NCBI RefSeq assembly: GCF_027596085.1
Contig: NC_072456.1
Location: 26,115,469-26,179,468 of the forward strand
DNA: 64,000 nt
Source of the DNA: Anoplopoma fimbria
Taxonomy: Eukaryota > Chordata > Actinopteri > Perciformes > Anoplopomatidae
Direction: 5' to 3'
Shown here: in pieces, positions 46,766-59,225 of the stretch
How positions within the stretch are numbered: the stretch's first letter is position 1
Layout of the letters: each line of letters starts with the position of its first letter
Translations under genes and position numbers: made by a program
Notes under the pieces: model-generated
The model's database searches: none
Told to the model about the DNA's origin: nothing
What the model saw: only the letters and a program-made list of their open reading frames with translations

Positions 46766-47135
46766 GGTTAACACCCTTTTTAGCATTTACACAAATAGAA
46801 AAAAAAGGTTTCACAAATTTGAAGGTGACTTTTTAAAGAGATTCTGGCTTCTCTGGAATAATATAGTCCAGATTGGACCAGTCCAGGTATAGTGGTTTAT
46901 GAACTGGACCTGGTACAATGTGGTCTAGATGTGAAATCTCCCTTTTAAGCATTTTAACTAATAGAATAGAGCTTTCACAAATATAAAACCATGTTTAAAG
47001 AATCTTCAGCTCCTCTGTGATAGTATAGTCCAGATTCCACTAGTCTAGGTAGAGTAGTTTTTGCAGGAGACCTGGTCCAATGAGGTCTAATTGTGAAAAA
47101 AACACACTGAAATCTCCATTTTCTGCAGTTTCACA
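45875..47135. repeat. Diverged ~170-bp tandem repeat in EXOC1 first intron
   Basis: Variants of 'caatgtggtctagatgtgaa' recur near 46225, 46345, 46521, 46690, 46916 and 47075, each followed by 'aaatctcccttttagcattt' and 'tagtccagattccactagtc' type blocks. The first unit (about 45875-45915) is the reverse complement. A poly(A) run of about 50 (46713-46763) interrupts one unit. No coding content. Confidence 0.75.
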
Positions 47136-47462
47136 CCCATGAAAGATGGTTTTAAACAGTGTCAATACCTGAAATAATACTTTAATCTGTACAGCTGAAT
47201 GTGGAGCTGAAGTCAACACTACTACCAGGTAAACAAAGCCATTCAAACATTAAATACACATCATGTTGTTGTCATTTCGGGCTGGGTCTAGCTAACACTC
47301 CTGTTAGCTTGACAGAGCTAGCTACTGTTAGCATCCATTAGGCAGAACAGGCTAATGTTGTGACCACGTGGTCGACATATACTTTCATTTTCTAATATAA
47401 ATGAACTCTATCTGTGTTTAAATAGACAGATGTAACGTTATATATTCATAAGTATTGTCTAC

Positions 47463-47560
47463 CTTGTTTCCTCAGCCCACCAGACCTCTGAGAAGCTCCG
47501 CCCTCTCACTTCCGGGTTCAGATGTCATGTGACAGCGTCTACGTCATCATCCACCCAGAG
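47463..47560 (-). promoter_or_regulatory. exoc1: EXOC1 promoter and non-coding first exon
   Basis: A donor AACAAG/GTAGAC ends a probable untranslated exon at 47463. Upstream on the minus strand is an ETS-type site (CCCGGAAGTG, about 47515-47506) and a GGGCGGAG GC-box-like word, with no TATA box. The leader would splice to the exon holding the ATG, probably at the acceptor ACGGCAG near 45550. Confidence 0.55.
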
Positions 47561-47575
47561 AGGCTGAAGAACTCA

Positions 47576-47576
47576 C

Positions 47577-47648
<72 letters not shown>

Positions 47649-47665
47649 TATTATTATCATTATCA

Positions 47666-47700
<35 letters not shown>
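47576..47700. repeat. (TTA)n microsatellite
   Basis: Nearly perfect TTA/ATT trinucleotide repeats, about 60 bp from the EXOC1 promoter. The poly-Tyr frame across it is an artefact. Confidence 0.95.
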
Positions 47701-48387
<687 letters not shown>

Positions 48388-48589
48388 CCTGATCCACCCA
48401 AAGAGGCAGTAATAACCATAAACTGTGGTAATAGCACGTTTATTAGTGCTGTTCTCACGTACACAGGGTATCATGATTATAACAACAGAGGGTTGTACTT
48501 ATGGTAAAAGTCCCTGATATGTAAAATATGTGTCTCTTATGGATAAAGTATATTCTGAATTTATTAAATGTTCTATTTCCCTAAAGTTC

Positions 48590-48590
48590 A

Positions 48591-48621
<31 letters not shown>

Positions 48622-48890
48622 TAATAACTTTATTTATATAGCAACTTTTAAAAACAAGGTTTGAAAAGTGCTTCGACAGACAAGGCAGCAAAACAGTGCA
48701 ATTGAAGAAACCGTAAGAACAATCGTTAGGATAAAACTAAACTAAGAAACAAAATGAAATAACAAGTGACAATCAAATAAACGAACAAAATAAATAAAAT
48801 CAAGTAAAATAGGTAAACATAAAATAGTAAACGAATATAAGATAAAATACTAAAACCAATTAAAAGGAAACATTAAAGAAACTCATTTTA
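48590..48890. repeat. (AAT)n and dispersed repeat between the duplicate copies
   Basis: An AAT run at about 48593-48620 is followed by 'aactttatttatatagcaac' and 'aaaagtgcttcgacagac', a word combination frequent in fish dispersed repeats. Family unknown. Confidence 0.45.
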
Positions 48891-48894
48891 TTAT

Positions 48895-49473
48895 TATTAT
48901 ATAAATGTGTAAAATAATATGTTTTATTATATTATGTATTCTATGTGAGATCTTATATGTTCTTTTATGTGTGTTCAATACCTTAACTCTGTAATTTTAT
49001 ACAAACATATAAAAAGTGTATATATTGTCATTATTTACATAAAATAAATGATTTTTAAATCCTAAAAAATCTAGTTTTAGGCTAGATTTTGTGCTCACTT
49101 AATGTCTGTTATCTGTGTTTTATTAAACCCTTTGTTTAAAAAGCACAATGGAATTATTCTGGCTAAATAAAGATTAAATAAATAATATGAAATAATTAAT
49201 AGTCTTCCATCCAAGAAATTGACAAAAACAGAATAAAAAATGCACTATAATACAGTAGATGGACATAAGTCAGTTACCTTTATCTGAGTTGTGAGCAACA
49301 TGTAGTCTCTATAAAAACAATGTCTTTATTACATATTATATATATTTGTATATATTGTGCAGGTGCCAGGTACATAATGATATTTAACACCTTTAAAATA
49401 GAATAATAACCACATGTATCTTTGAATAAGGTTACAGATAAACCTTTTAAACAACATTTTATAATTTGAACAA
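48895..49473. repeat. Local duplication, copy B
   Basis: Direct copy of 47700-48387 in the same orientation. It has a 13-bp insert (tagtcttccatcc, about 49200) and a short TA-rich stretch where copy A has the CA/TA expansion. Confidence 0.9.
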
Positions 49474-52270
49474 CTAAGTAATTTGTTTTGTTAGTATTTA
49501 TTTACCTCTTTAATTAATAATTATTGGACTTTGGCTTCTGGAGGAATTGATTTTGGAGGCAAATGGGCAACGCAACAAGTAAGGACGACATAAATGCAAT
49601 TAGACTGTTTCATCTATTGTGTTTAAGAGTTTTGGAGTTGATTGGATTTGATTTTTTAGCCTTTAACATTAGATTATGCCTAAAAAAATGCCATGTTGTA
49701 AATATAAATTATCTTACTAGGACACCAGGTGGCATTGTTAATCCATATGATAGTTTTAACTCCTGTATGTCTCTTTCCTTGTGTCTTGTGTTCTTTTTTA
49801 TTAGTGTGTTCATGTTTTCCTGTAACAATAAAAGTGATTAACCAGCTGTGGTAAAAGCCCACAGAGGCTTTGGAGACTGAATGTCAACACAGTGAGTCGA
49901 GGAAAAGAAAAAGTCAAGAGTGATCTGCAGACGACAACTCCGCCTCGAGGTTCTTGCTGTCAGCTCGTTGGAGTTGTTCTGCAGAGACAGCTCTTGATTT
50001 CCCAGCTGGTGAATGAGGCGTTCACTGTCATCAACAGTCACATTCACAGGTTTATTGCTGCCTGTGACGTATGAGCTCCTGAACTCAGCACATACAGCAA
50101 TATCCTCTTTGGATGATTAACATTCAGTAAAAGCATGAAGCAGGAGTCGTCCTGTTGAAGGTCTCTGCGGTGTCTTTTAACGGGCAGCGAGTCGACACAA
50201 ATGTCCCCAAACATCAGTGTCTGTTTTACAGTAGCGAAAAGATGTCGTGATTAAAGCTCATGGATTATGTTTTGTCATCTTGAGTTGTGGCCTACAATTT
50301 TATCTGACAAAGTTATGGCTTTCATATTGAAATAAACACACAACAGTGGATGAGTTCACAGTAGTTCACAGTAACGCCAGCTGATATGGGTTTCTTTTTT
50401 TAATGTCCATTTTGATGGATTTAAATAGATTTTTATTGAACTTTTTGAAATGGATCTTCAGCACAACGTGAAGATTTTGATGACATGATAATCATGAATC
50501 TAATTTAATCAACAAGCGGTACATTTATTTATGTTGAATGCACTTTTTGTTGCATTTTAAGACATTATATAGTTATATAGAGCATACAGAAAAAAGACAA
50601 GATAAAAAAAATGATGGAAAAGTAATAATTTAAAGGACTGAAAAGAGGAAATAAAAATACCTGATTACATAAATATTAAGGTTTTTGACTCTTAAGTCAA
50701 TTAAACAACTATTCTGTTGTTGTTTTCTTCTTATTAGACTAAGATTTCTTTAGCTAATAAATTGTTTCTTATGCTTGTTTCATTCTGAAATAAGCCTTTG
50801 TGTGATTCTTTGTGAAGAAACTCAGAGTTACAAAATCTGTCGATTAAATTAATTAGTCTATAAAGTCATGTTAGTCGACTAATAATTACTTTGGTTGAGT
50901 ACAGAACTGTTAAATATGAGTTCATAGGGTATATAGTTGGAAAATAAACGATAAATTCAAGTCATTATAGCAATAAAGAAGGAAACCACATCACAAAACA
51001 TTTGTCTTAGTTGTCACATCAAACCTCGAGGATCATTAGAAATGTTTTTTTTCCATATTTATACAAGGATATGAACTTGATTTCTGTTTTTCATGGTTAT
51101 TTTTTCCATTCCATATATTTTCTGCTTCCATTCGGAGTTAATTAAGTTATCTTTTAAACAATATTCCTTGTAATTTTCATTAATTATCACTCCCCTTATC
51201 CTTAGAATCCTTTTTCTTGATTTCTGCTGGTATTTCAGTATTTAGTGTGTTTTTATTTAGATAAATAGCAAAAGAAATAATGTTTTTTTATTCCTTTCAA
51301 AAGTTAATTGAGTTGGTTGTTTCTTGTCAGATGCACTTATGTGAAATCTTTACCCCTTAATGACCACATCAGCCTAAATCCTCGTGTATTTCCTGTTTAA
51401 TGTAAATATTCTAATACTTTTTTTTCCTTCATTCATTCATCTTTGGGTCATGATGTCCATGAAAATCATCATCATTTTTTAAGCCCAATATGTGTAACAT
51501 GTAAACACCGCACACATCCCATACACACACATTACAAAACACACACACACACACGCTCTACAATTATCTTTCTTTATCATGTTGTGCTTGTAGTCATGAT
51601 TCACCGACGGTTGCTGCTATTCTGGCACTTACTGTCTACGTATTTTGTGAATGTTAAAGGTCTGCAGTTGGCACTGACGTTCATTCTCCTACAACACACT
51701 GATGTCAGCACAAATATATATATATAACTAAAGAAAACCTGTTTGCTAATAAAGCATTAAGATATAGTATGTGTTGAGGTGGAGTCTGCAGGTGAGGATT
51801 AAGTTTTACCTTTATTTTAATTATCATGTACATGTAATTTAACCTCTGCATTTACACTTTTTAACATTTGTTAACACACTAAAATGACACATAAACACAC
51901 AATTATTAGACTCAAAGAGCAAAACCTGCAGCTCCAAAAACTCTAAACACATTTTTGCTTTTAACCCAATCTGCAATTTAACATGGCACGTCTTTTTGGT
52001 AACACACTGGAGACAGTTCTCCACATAAGACCGAGGAATCTGACATAAAGTCACTTGTTTGTTATTTCAAATCACTGCCATTCAAAATGCAAAATGATGA
52101 ACCGATTGGTCAACACATGTGTGCCACCTGGACAAATGCTCGAATTTTAGACTCATCAATCCGGATGTATTAAACTGGCATTATTATGTTATTTTCCGGC
52201 ATATTTTTATCTCAAGTTACAGTTACAACATGTTTACATGCGTTAATGCCAAACTAGCCGGAAGGAGTTT
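49474..52270. other. No gene recognised; AT-rich desert between EXOC1 and NMU
   Basis: No exon or domain is recognisable, and no EXOC1-like (EXOC1L) reading frame was found although that gene lies here in human. A minus-strand frame at 49838-50047 has mixed composition but no family I know. Confidence 0.5.
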
Positions 52271-52360
52271 TACGTCACTTCCGTAACATTTTGACCTCAT
52301 AAAGTTACATTGTGGCCTCATAAAGTTACATTATGACCTCATAATGTTACGGAAGTGAAG
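52271..52360. repeat. Inverted repeat around short tandem units
   Basis: Perfect 15-bp arms, cacttccgtaacatt (52276-52290) and aatgttacggaagtg (52343-52357), flank three ~19-bp direct units (gacctcataaagttacatt and variants). Each arm contains an ETS-like GGAAG core. Confidence 0.85.
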
Positions 52361-53169
52361 GAGAGAATTCAATGGAGCCGTTTCAGGAGCTCAGGAGCTT
52401 CTGAGGGGAGGGTAACTCCTTTTAGGCGTGGACTTCAGGTTTTACACTCTACAGACCTTTTACATGTACAAGAATATATATAACACACTAAAGAAGAGGG
52501 AAAAAGTGGAAAAGCATAATAGGGCCACTTTAACAAAACAAAAAAAACAGAGGTGAGTAACTTTTGATAATGGAAGTCAACAGAGAAGCTAAAAGCGAGT
52601 GTTAGCAAAATAAAAAAAATGTTGTTCTTGCTTTCTTTTTTGTTTCTTTTTTGTTTATGTTCTATTTAAAAAATGTTCTGTTCTGATTTTAAGTGCAAAA
52701 TGCAACCTTTGGAAATGCATTGATGTATTTATTGATTTTACAATGTGGATAGAAAGAAATATTCTTATCAGTCTGCAGTAACTATACTGGTGTTTCGTGT
52801 TTGTTCAATATATTCATGTTCTTCACTCTGACATTGACGCTGAAAACTCAAACCCAGAATTTATATCATTAGAAATTTAGAAATTTAAAAGTGTTTTATT
52901 GAGCACAGCAGTGTGTAACTGGTTCAAACTGAATCAGATCTTATGAAACATGTGTGTGTGCCATACGGTGACAAAATTGGGTTTTTATAAATTATTGTAT
53001 ATAATGTAACTTCATTTAGTGTTTTACAAAAAAGTGACATTTTGAATTTCAAATTGGATGCAAAGCAGAAAATGTGGTTAGAGTTTAGGTTCAATAATTG
53101 TGCCTTATGTTTCATTGTAGTGTGTTTGCAAAAAAGAAAAAAAGAAACTGTAATCAATCGTAAAAACAA

Positions 53170-53455
53170 ATTTAAAGGACAATCCCGCTTTTCCCGCTAA
53201 GCCGCCCTACATGAACTTGCCGTGTCAGGAGGCCACGGCGGACGATTTGCAGATGTCACTCGCAAATAAAAGGGGCTTTTGGCGGCGGTGGGGGAAGGCG
53301 ATTACGTCGCTGTCATCTACGTTTGACATTAACACGGGTGATTAAAGGCTGATAGCATTTTCTATTTGTGTTTGGAATCAGAAACGCTTGGGTCGCTATC
53401 TGGATGGCATTTAGTGAAGCCCTTTAAGAAGGCATCACCGCTGTTGTTTTAGATT
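53170..53455. promoter_or_regulatory. Complex GC-richer block, candidate conserved non-coding element
   Basis: Non-repetitive sequence with balanced composition stands out in an AT-rich desert (ggcggcggtgggggaaggcg, then gacattaacacgggtgatta). It has no open frame of note. The texture resembles vertebrate developmental enhancers. Conservation cannot be checked from one sequence. Confidence 0.3.
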
Positions 53456-53684
53456 CATGTTTGTTTTAACGTCAGTGTGGCAAAAATGAACACAGGATCA
53501 TAATCTTCACATGTTGAGGCAGATTTATGGTTTACTACTGTAACTAATCTTACACTGCACTGTGTCTGTTATTCTTATTTCAGTCAGTATTTTATACAAG
53601 ATGAAATAAGGTATCTGGGTAAAACAAGCTTAAGAGATATTAAAGTTTTGTTTAAGTACATCAAAATAAATTTTTAAAGCTTCG

Positions 53685-53945
53685 TATTATTTTGAGATGT
53701 TAAGTCAGTACTTTGAGAAACTAAATCATTATTTTGAGATATTTACTCATAATTTTGAGTAACTAACTGATTATTTTGAGGAACTAAGTCATTATTTAAA
53801 GTTACTAACATTTTTTTTACGATACTTAGTCATTATTTTGAGTTAGGAAGTCATTATTTTGAGAAAGCTTCCTATTCGTTTGAGTTACTGAGTTATTTCT
53901 TGAGATACTAAGTCATTATTTTTGAGATATTTTGAGATATTAAGT
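53685..53945. repeat. Degenerate ~30-bp tandem repeat
   Basis: Repeated variants of 'actaagtcattattttgaga' with substitutions, about eight to nine units. Confidence 0.8.
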
Positions 53946-54364
53946 TCCTGTTTTATTAGAAATCATAAAAGTGTTGTACATTTGTGATTAATAATTTTAC
54001 TGAGCAAAATTTAGGAAAGTATAATAAACGATTTTTTTGCCAAGGAGATTATTTTCTGACATAATCCAAAAATTCAATGGAATATTTCCAGTAGATTTTT
54101 GTAAAGTGAACCAGGTCGATGCTAACTTCCTGGTTGTTTAACACACAAACACATCATCCCTGCATCTCTCTATGATGGAGTCATATCTTTTGTAGTTTTG
54201 AGCCTTTGTGACTTCAAACAAAAAAACGAAATAAAACCAAAACATCTTCACCTGAACATTGACTCCAGTGTCCTCCTGCCACATGTTCTGGAATTTCCTC
54301 TTGACTCTCATGACGTTTGATTTTCACAGTAGCACAAAATGCATCAACACAAACAAACTTACTG

Positions 54365-54570
54365 CATTACTTCTGTAACCTCATCCCGAGGTGAGGCCTT
54401 CGCTCATCATCGCTGCCAAATTACACAACAAAGAAGAACACGCCGGTCTTCCAAACTGAAGTGAGCGTGAGAGCCGCTATTACCCGAGCAGCGTGTGGAG
54501 CTCTCTGCTTGTTAGGACGGCTAACAATCGATCATGTGTGTCATTTTGTTTAAAAATAATCATGTAATTT
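54365..54570. promoter_or_regulatory. Second complex block, candidate non-coding element
   Basis: A unique block of higher complexity (tcgctcatcatcgctgccaa; gctattacccgagcagcg) without coding potential. Functional status unknown. Confidence 0.22.
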
Positions 54571-55154
54571 AAGGCTACGGTGTTCATGTGAGCTTTCCTC
54601 TTGTTTGTTTGAGAGGGTTATGGAGGGAGGGAGGGAGGGAGGGGGTGAACTAAAGAGAGACGATTATTGTGAATGGAAAAGAATCGGAAATGCTGATGTC
54701 TGTTTGCAAAACCCCCCAAAAAATGAGATGATGTCTTGGAAATTAGCTGAGAATAAAATCTGATCTGAGAGAGAATAACAAAGAGAGAAAGCGTAATTTG
54801 TGTTGCTGCTCGTGATATCAATCTCCACTCAACAATATGAGGGAAATGGCGCTTTTATCAGTTTCATCACTTTATTTTCATTTATTTTTTAAATGTATCT
54901 CTATCAGAGAATGTTTACATCTTCTTCGGGTACTTTTACATTTATTCTTTGGCCTGTTAACATCACCAAAAGTCCTCTTTTCTCTGGTAGGAAACTGATT
55001 TCTAAACACCACTTGTTGACACACAAACTTAAGATGCATTTCTTTATAGCAAACAGTGACATAATGTACACCTTGAGATGGTAATCCATCAAAGTGATGC
55101 ACAATATGAGCATACTACACCAGGACAAATATTATTCATATAACATATACTCTA

Positions 55155-55475
55155 TATATATATTTTCCAGTATTTGTGCTAAGCTAAGCTAACCGGCTGC
55201 TGGTGGAAGCTTCAAATTTACTATCTTCTTGTCTAATTCCCAGACAAAATTAAGAGTATACGATATATGTATAAAGTATATTTAATATATATATATATAG
55301 ACTTAACTTTGGTTGAGAGTTTTACAAGAAGATACTAAATATGAAGCTTCCACCACAAGCTGGTTAGCTTGGCTTAGCACAAATACTGGAAACCATTGGA
55401 AACTGCTAGCCTGGATCTATGAAAGTGTAACAAAACAACCGGCCTAGCAGCACCTCTAAAGCTACAACCAACACA
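55155..55475. mobile_element. Foldback element with TA-rich loop
   Basis: Left arm ccagtatttgtgctaagcta...ctggtggaagcttc pairs with right arm gaagcttccaccacaagctg...gcttagcacaaatactgg around a TA-rich centre (about 55255-55300). The following 'gctagcctggatctatgaaa' segment belongs to the same type of fish foldback repeat. Confidence 0.7.
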
Positions 55476-55859
55476 ATATTTACTATTATTTATTACAATA
55501 TTATGTAATAATGACAATGACGATTTTAAAGGCATGCAGCATTAGTTATGCATAACGTTAGTAAGACGACGCCTTACTGCATGCATTCATTTAGCGTTGC
55601 TCTGCCTGCACAAGAAATTATAAATGTGCCGGGATAGAATTTGATACTTGGTCTAATGATGAAATATAATGATACCTACAGTGAAATATTATATGTCCAA
55701 ATGCATGCACAACTCATGTAATATAAATCAAAGTAGATTCCTATGTAAGTAGCATATTATGAGTTTAAAGCAGATTCTAAAGTGAAAATCATCTGGTTTA
55801 TAACAACGATCTGCTTTACATTAAGGATCCTCTATAGTTCTATAATTAAAGATAATAAT

Positions 55860-56100
55860 CCCTTATTATTAACATGTAATATTAAACCATCAATGTCTGG
55901 TTTAGTTTGCAACCCAATCTAAACATAGGTAATCTAAAGAGAATATTTTCCAGCATATTTAGATTCATGAAGCCACATTTGCCATGAGATTATTTGGGTT
56001 TGAACCACATTTTAATTAGCCCAGAGTCACTGAACATTAAGTCTTTAGTCAAGGGAGCAACTTCCATTTCAGGCACATGATGGAAACCAAATTAAGACAT
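55860..56100. promoter_or_regulatory. Third complex AT-rich block, candidate non-coding element
   Basis: Long non-repetitive stretch with homeodomain-like TAATTAG and many ordered words (gaagccacatttgccatgag; ttgaaccacattttaattag). No coding frame. Proposed only as a candidate. Confidence 0.22.
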
Positions 56101-56619
56101 AAAAAGTTTCACTGCAGGATGTTGCCCCACGAGTCTAATACAACAATTGTTTTTTTTATGATTATGACAATTCGGAAATACAATAAGCTCAGAGGCTTGT
56201 CGTGTTTTCTACGGTTAACTAATTGTCTTTGTAGGAGGGTGTGACCTTCTCTCTGCTCATTCTCCTCTAGCTTCCAATTATGAACATCAGTCAAAGTATG
56301 CAGATAAACACATTCAATGTAAGCGATGATTCTGTGCTTTAATTTATGACACATCGGCCCAGTCTTCAAAGCAAATGTTTGACCTCTTTGGGACATTTTC
56401 TGGTAGAAAGTTGGATGAAATATCTTAGCACAATGACTGGAAACAGCTTGAACATGTAGCTTGGAGTGAACGATAAATTTAGGCTTTTAGAAAAGATTAA
56501 AGAAACAAAGCATGTGTTAATAAGTGAGCTTCAAAAGTGCTGGTAGGCAGATTTTGTAACCCTCAGACACAGCAACCTTTTTCACATCTTTAGAAGAAGA
56601 TATTAAAACATCTACAAGG

Positions 56620-56820
56620 AACTTTCATTTTGTGTTGTTTTTGGTGACCCCTGTGGACTAAAGTGGTAGTGTTTCCGAGCACCAGAGTCCCTTTAGAAAA
56701 CCCTTAATTTTACTGTAGAAGGGTCTTTTCCCCGATCAGTCCTGGTTCTGGTTCTCCCGTGCCTCGTTTCGCTCCAGCGGGCCCAGCAACACAGCCTGGA
56801 GCTCCAGCAGCGTGGTGTCA
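56620..56820. mobile_element. Fragment related to the MITE at 24091-24492
   Basis: Shares gtttccgagcaccagagtc-like and 'cagtcctggttctggttc' segments with the CEP135 intronic element, but is truncated and more diverged. Confidence 0.5.
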
Positions 56821-57829
56821 GAATTAAGAAAAATTAAAGACGTTTTCCAAAGTACGAATTAAAATCAATTCAAGAAAATAAATGAAAGAAAAGTTACTTT
56901 TGAGAGGGACAGAGACGCTCGTTGTTGATGGTTTTGGTTCTGTTGTTATTTCAATTTTAGGAACTCAAAATTTTTTAAGCAAAACAACTATTTGTTATTG
57001 TATGTTATGAACATTAAGTTCATATTTAAGTTATTGAAACGGGTCCTTATAAGTGTTAACTTCTTCTTTCTCCTTTGGACATATAATATTTATTAACTAT
57101 TTTATGTGTGTTTATGTTTTATTGTTTTGTTTTCTTATCATTTGTTACATGTTTGAAATAAATGTGTTTTATATAATCTAATTTAATTTATGCTAAGCTA
57201 TGATAGCCGGATGCTAGCAGTAGCTTTGTATTTCATTGACATTGGAGTGGTATTGATTTCTAATCAAACTCTCTGCTAAGCAAATAGTGTATTTCCCAAA
57301 ATGTAAAAAAATTATACAAAAGAGATCAGATTTCAAAATGCATGTAAAGAATTAGCTAACATTCATATAATTTGTCAAGATGCAAGTAGACTGATGTGTA
57401 ACTCCTATAAATATAGGGACAAATTCAACTTCAGATTTCTTGTATTAGTATTTCTGCCGGTCCTTGAACGTGTCTCAGAATAACAGAGAACACTAAAGAC
57501 TATAATCTGGCTTCAAGGTGCAACAGTGTGTGAATCATAGACAATAACCTTCCCCTCAATACCTTTGGGGTTTTCACTCAAACAAACCAATTAGACCAGC
57601 GCATGCAAATGCCAGTCACCTTCATATTAAAAGAAAACTATTTAAAGGGCACGACATTTCAGGACTTTTCCAGAACGTCGGATCAACGGGGAGCTTTTCT
57701 CCAGAGAAAACACATTGAGTTACTGTAACTATGTTTAATGTAGGATTCTACTAAATACATCTCGCCCGTCCTGTTTCTGTTCTTGCCTGCTGACTTCCAC
57801 TGACAAGTCTTAATTCATAATAATAAGGA

Positions 57830-58080
57830 AAAGTGGGAGATTAAAGAGGAAAGAGAGATTAGTGTAGGAGGAGGACAAGGGTGGGGATGAGTGTGATGAC
57901 TCCCTGGAACTGCTCTAATTATCAATACACTCAAATTGTTGCTGCCCTCAAATACATTTACATCAAATTTCAGATGAAAGACTCTTTTTTCCGCAGCAAT
58001 CCGCCTTAAAAGATGAGCTTTAATTTCTCTTGCACAGTGATAGTTTGTATTTCATGGCAGGCAATGAAGGAGAAGAAGCA
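57830..58080. promoter_or_regulatory. Fourth complex block, candidate non-coding element
   Basis: Unique sequence (ggaactgctctaattatcaa; cagcaatccgccttaaaaga) without repeats or coding frames. Its composition differs from the neighbouring desert. Confidence 0.22.
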
Positions 58081-58429
58081 AGTTATTAAAGAAGATTTAT
58101 TTGTGCATGTAAGCAAACAAAATATGTCAAACCAGGACCACAAGGCAAACGTGAAGCATTAGTATTCTGTGTACGAAATCCCTATGGAATATCTACATGA
58201 ATCCAGTTAATCTTTTGTGGGTGTGTCCTTGAGTAATTGTACATCTCTGTGTCTGTCCGCGGTGAATCACACGTTCTGTTGCAACAAACTGCAAAAATAT
58301 TTTGTGTGCCTAGTTTTAGCTGCATGAGTCAAAATGATTGAGTCAACATTTCTAAAAACAAACCCTCATTATACTGCCATCAACTTACTTCTGACTCTTC
58401 TGGCTCCTGTGATTTCCTAATAGCTAATG

Positions 58430-59225
58430 GAACTAACGGTAAACACACTGCTGAGTGCAGTCAGTCCCTGCTATTTGGCTAAAGACACTTTTGCTATTTT
58501 CTTGTGGTTTGGATGGTGTGTTTGGCTAATAGCTAAAAGCTAAAGGGACAATCGTTACACTCACTGCCGAGTGCCTTGCAGCCTCTCGGGTGCAACTCTG
58601 CGGCCAAAGACACAGTGGGGGAAAACCATTTGTCAATTTTTTGTGTTTTTTACGGTGTGTTTGGCTAACAGCTTACAGATCATTCAACTACTGGTACAAA
58701 CACTGCTGAGTACACTACCTCTAAGTTGCTGCTCTACGGCCAAAGATCCAGTGGGGAAAAACAGTTTGCTCACTTTAAGTGTTCTGGACTTTGTGTTTGG
58801 CTATCATCCAACAGCTAATGGAACTACCTTTACAGAAACTGCTGAGTACCTCTCGGTTGCAACTCTGCAGACAGAAACACAGTAAGGGCAAACTGTTTGT
58901 CCATTTTTAGTGTTTTGGGCGGTGTGTCTGGCTAACAGCTAACAGCCAACAGCTAACTAAACTACCAGTACACAAACTGCTGAGTACCTCACGGTTGCTC
59001 CTCTGCAGCCAGAAACACAGCGGTGAAAAAAGAGTTTGATCACTGTATGTGTTTTGGACTATTTGTTTGGCTGACAGCTTATTAAACTACCAGGACACAA
59101 ACTGCTGAGTACCTGGTTGCTACTCTGCCGCCAGAGAAATGGTGGGGAAAAACATATACTAATTTTTCTGTTTTGAACGGTGTGTTTGGCTAACAGCTAA
59201 CAGAACAATAGACACTTTGCTGTAC
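58430..59225 (+). repeat. ~135-bp minisatellite (about six units)
   Basis: The phrase ggtgtgtttggctaac recurs at about 58514, 58652, 58790, 58920, 59057 and 59177 (spacing 120-138 bp). Each is followed by 'actgctgagtacct' and 'tctgcggccaaagacacagt' variants. The plus-strand frame at 58571-58885 is a by-product of the repeat. Confidence 0.85.

Noticed and set aside
49838..50047. Minus-strand frame of 69 residues with mixed composition
   Set aside because: No family similarity or splice context was recognised, and one short frame in a gene desert is weak evidence.
58571..58885. 104-residue plus-strand frame
   Set aside because: It is produced by the ~135-bp minisatellite; its residues repeat with the array.
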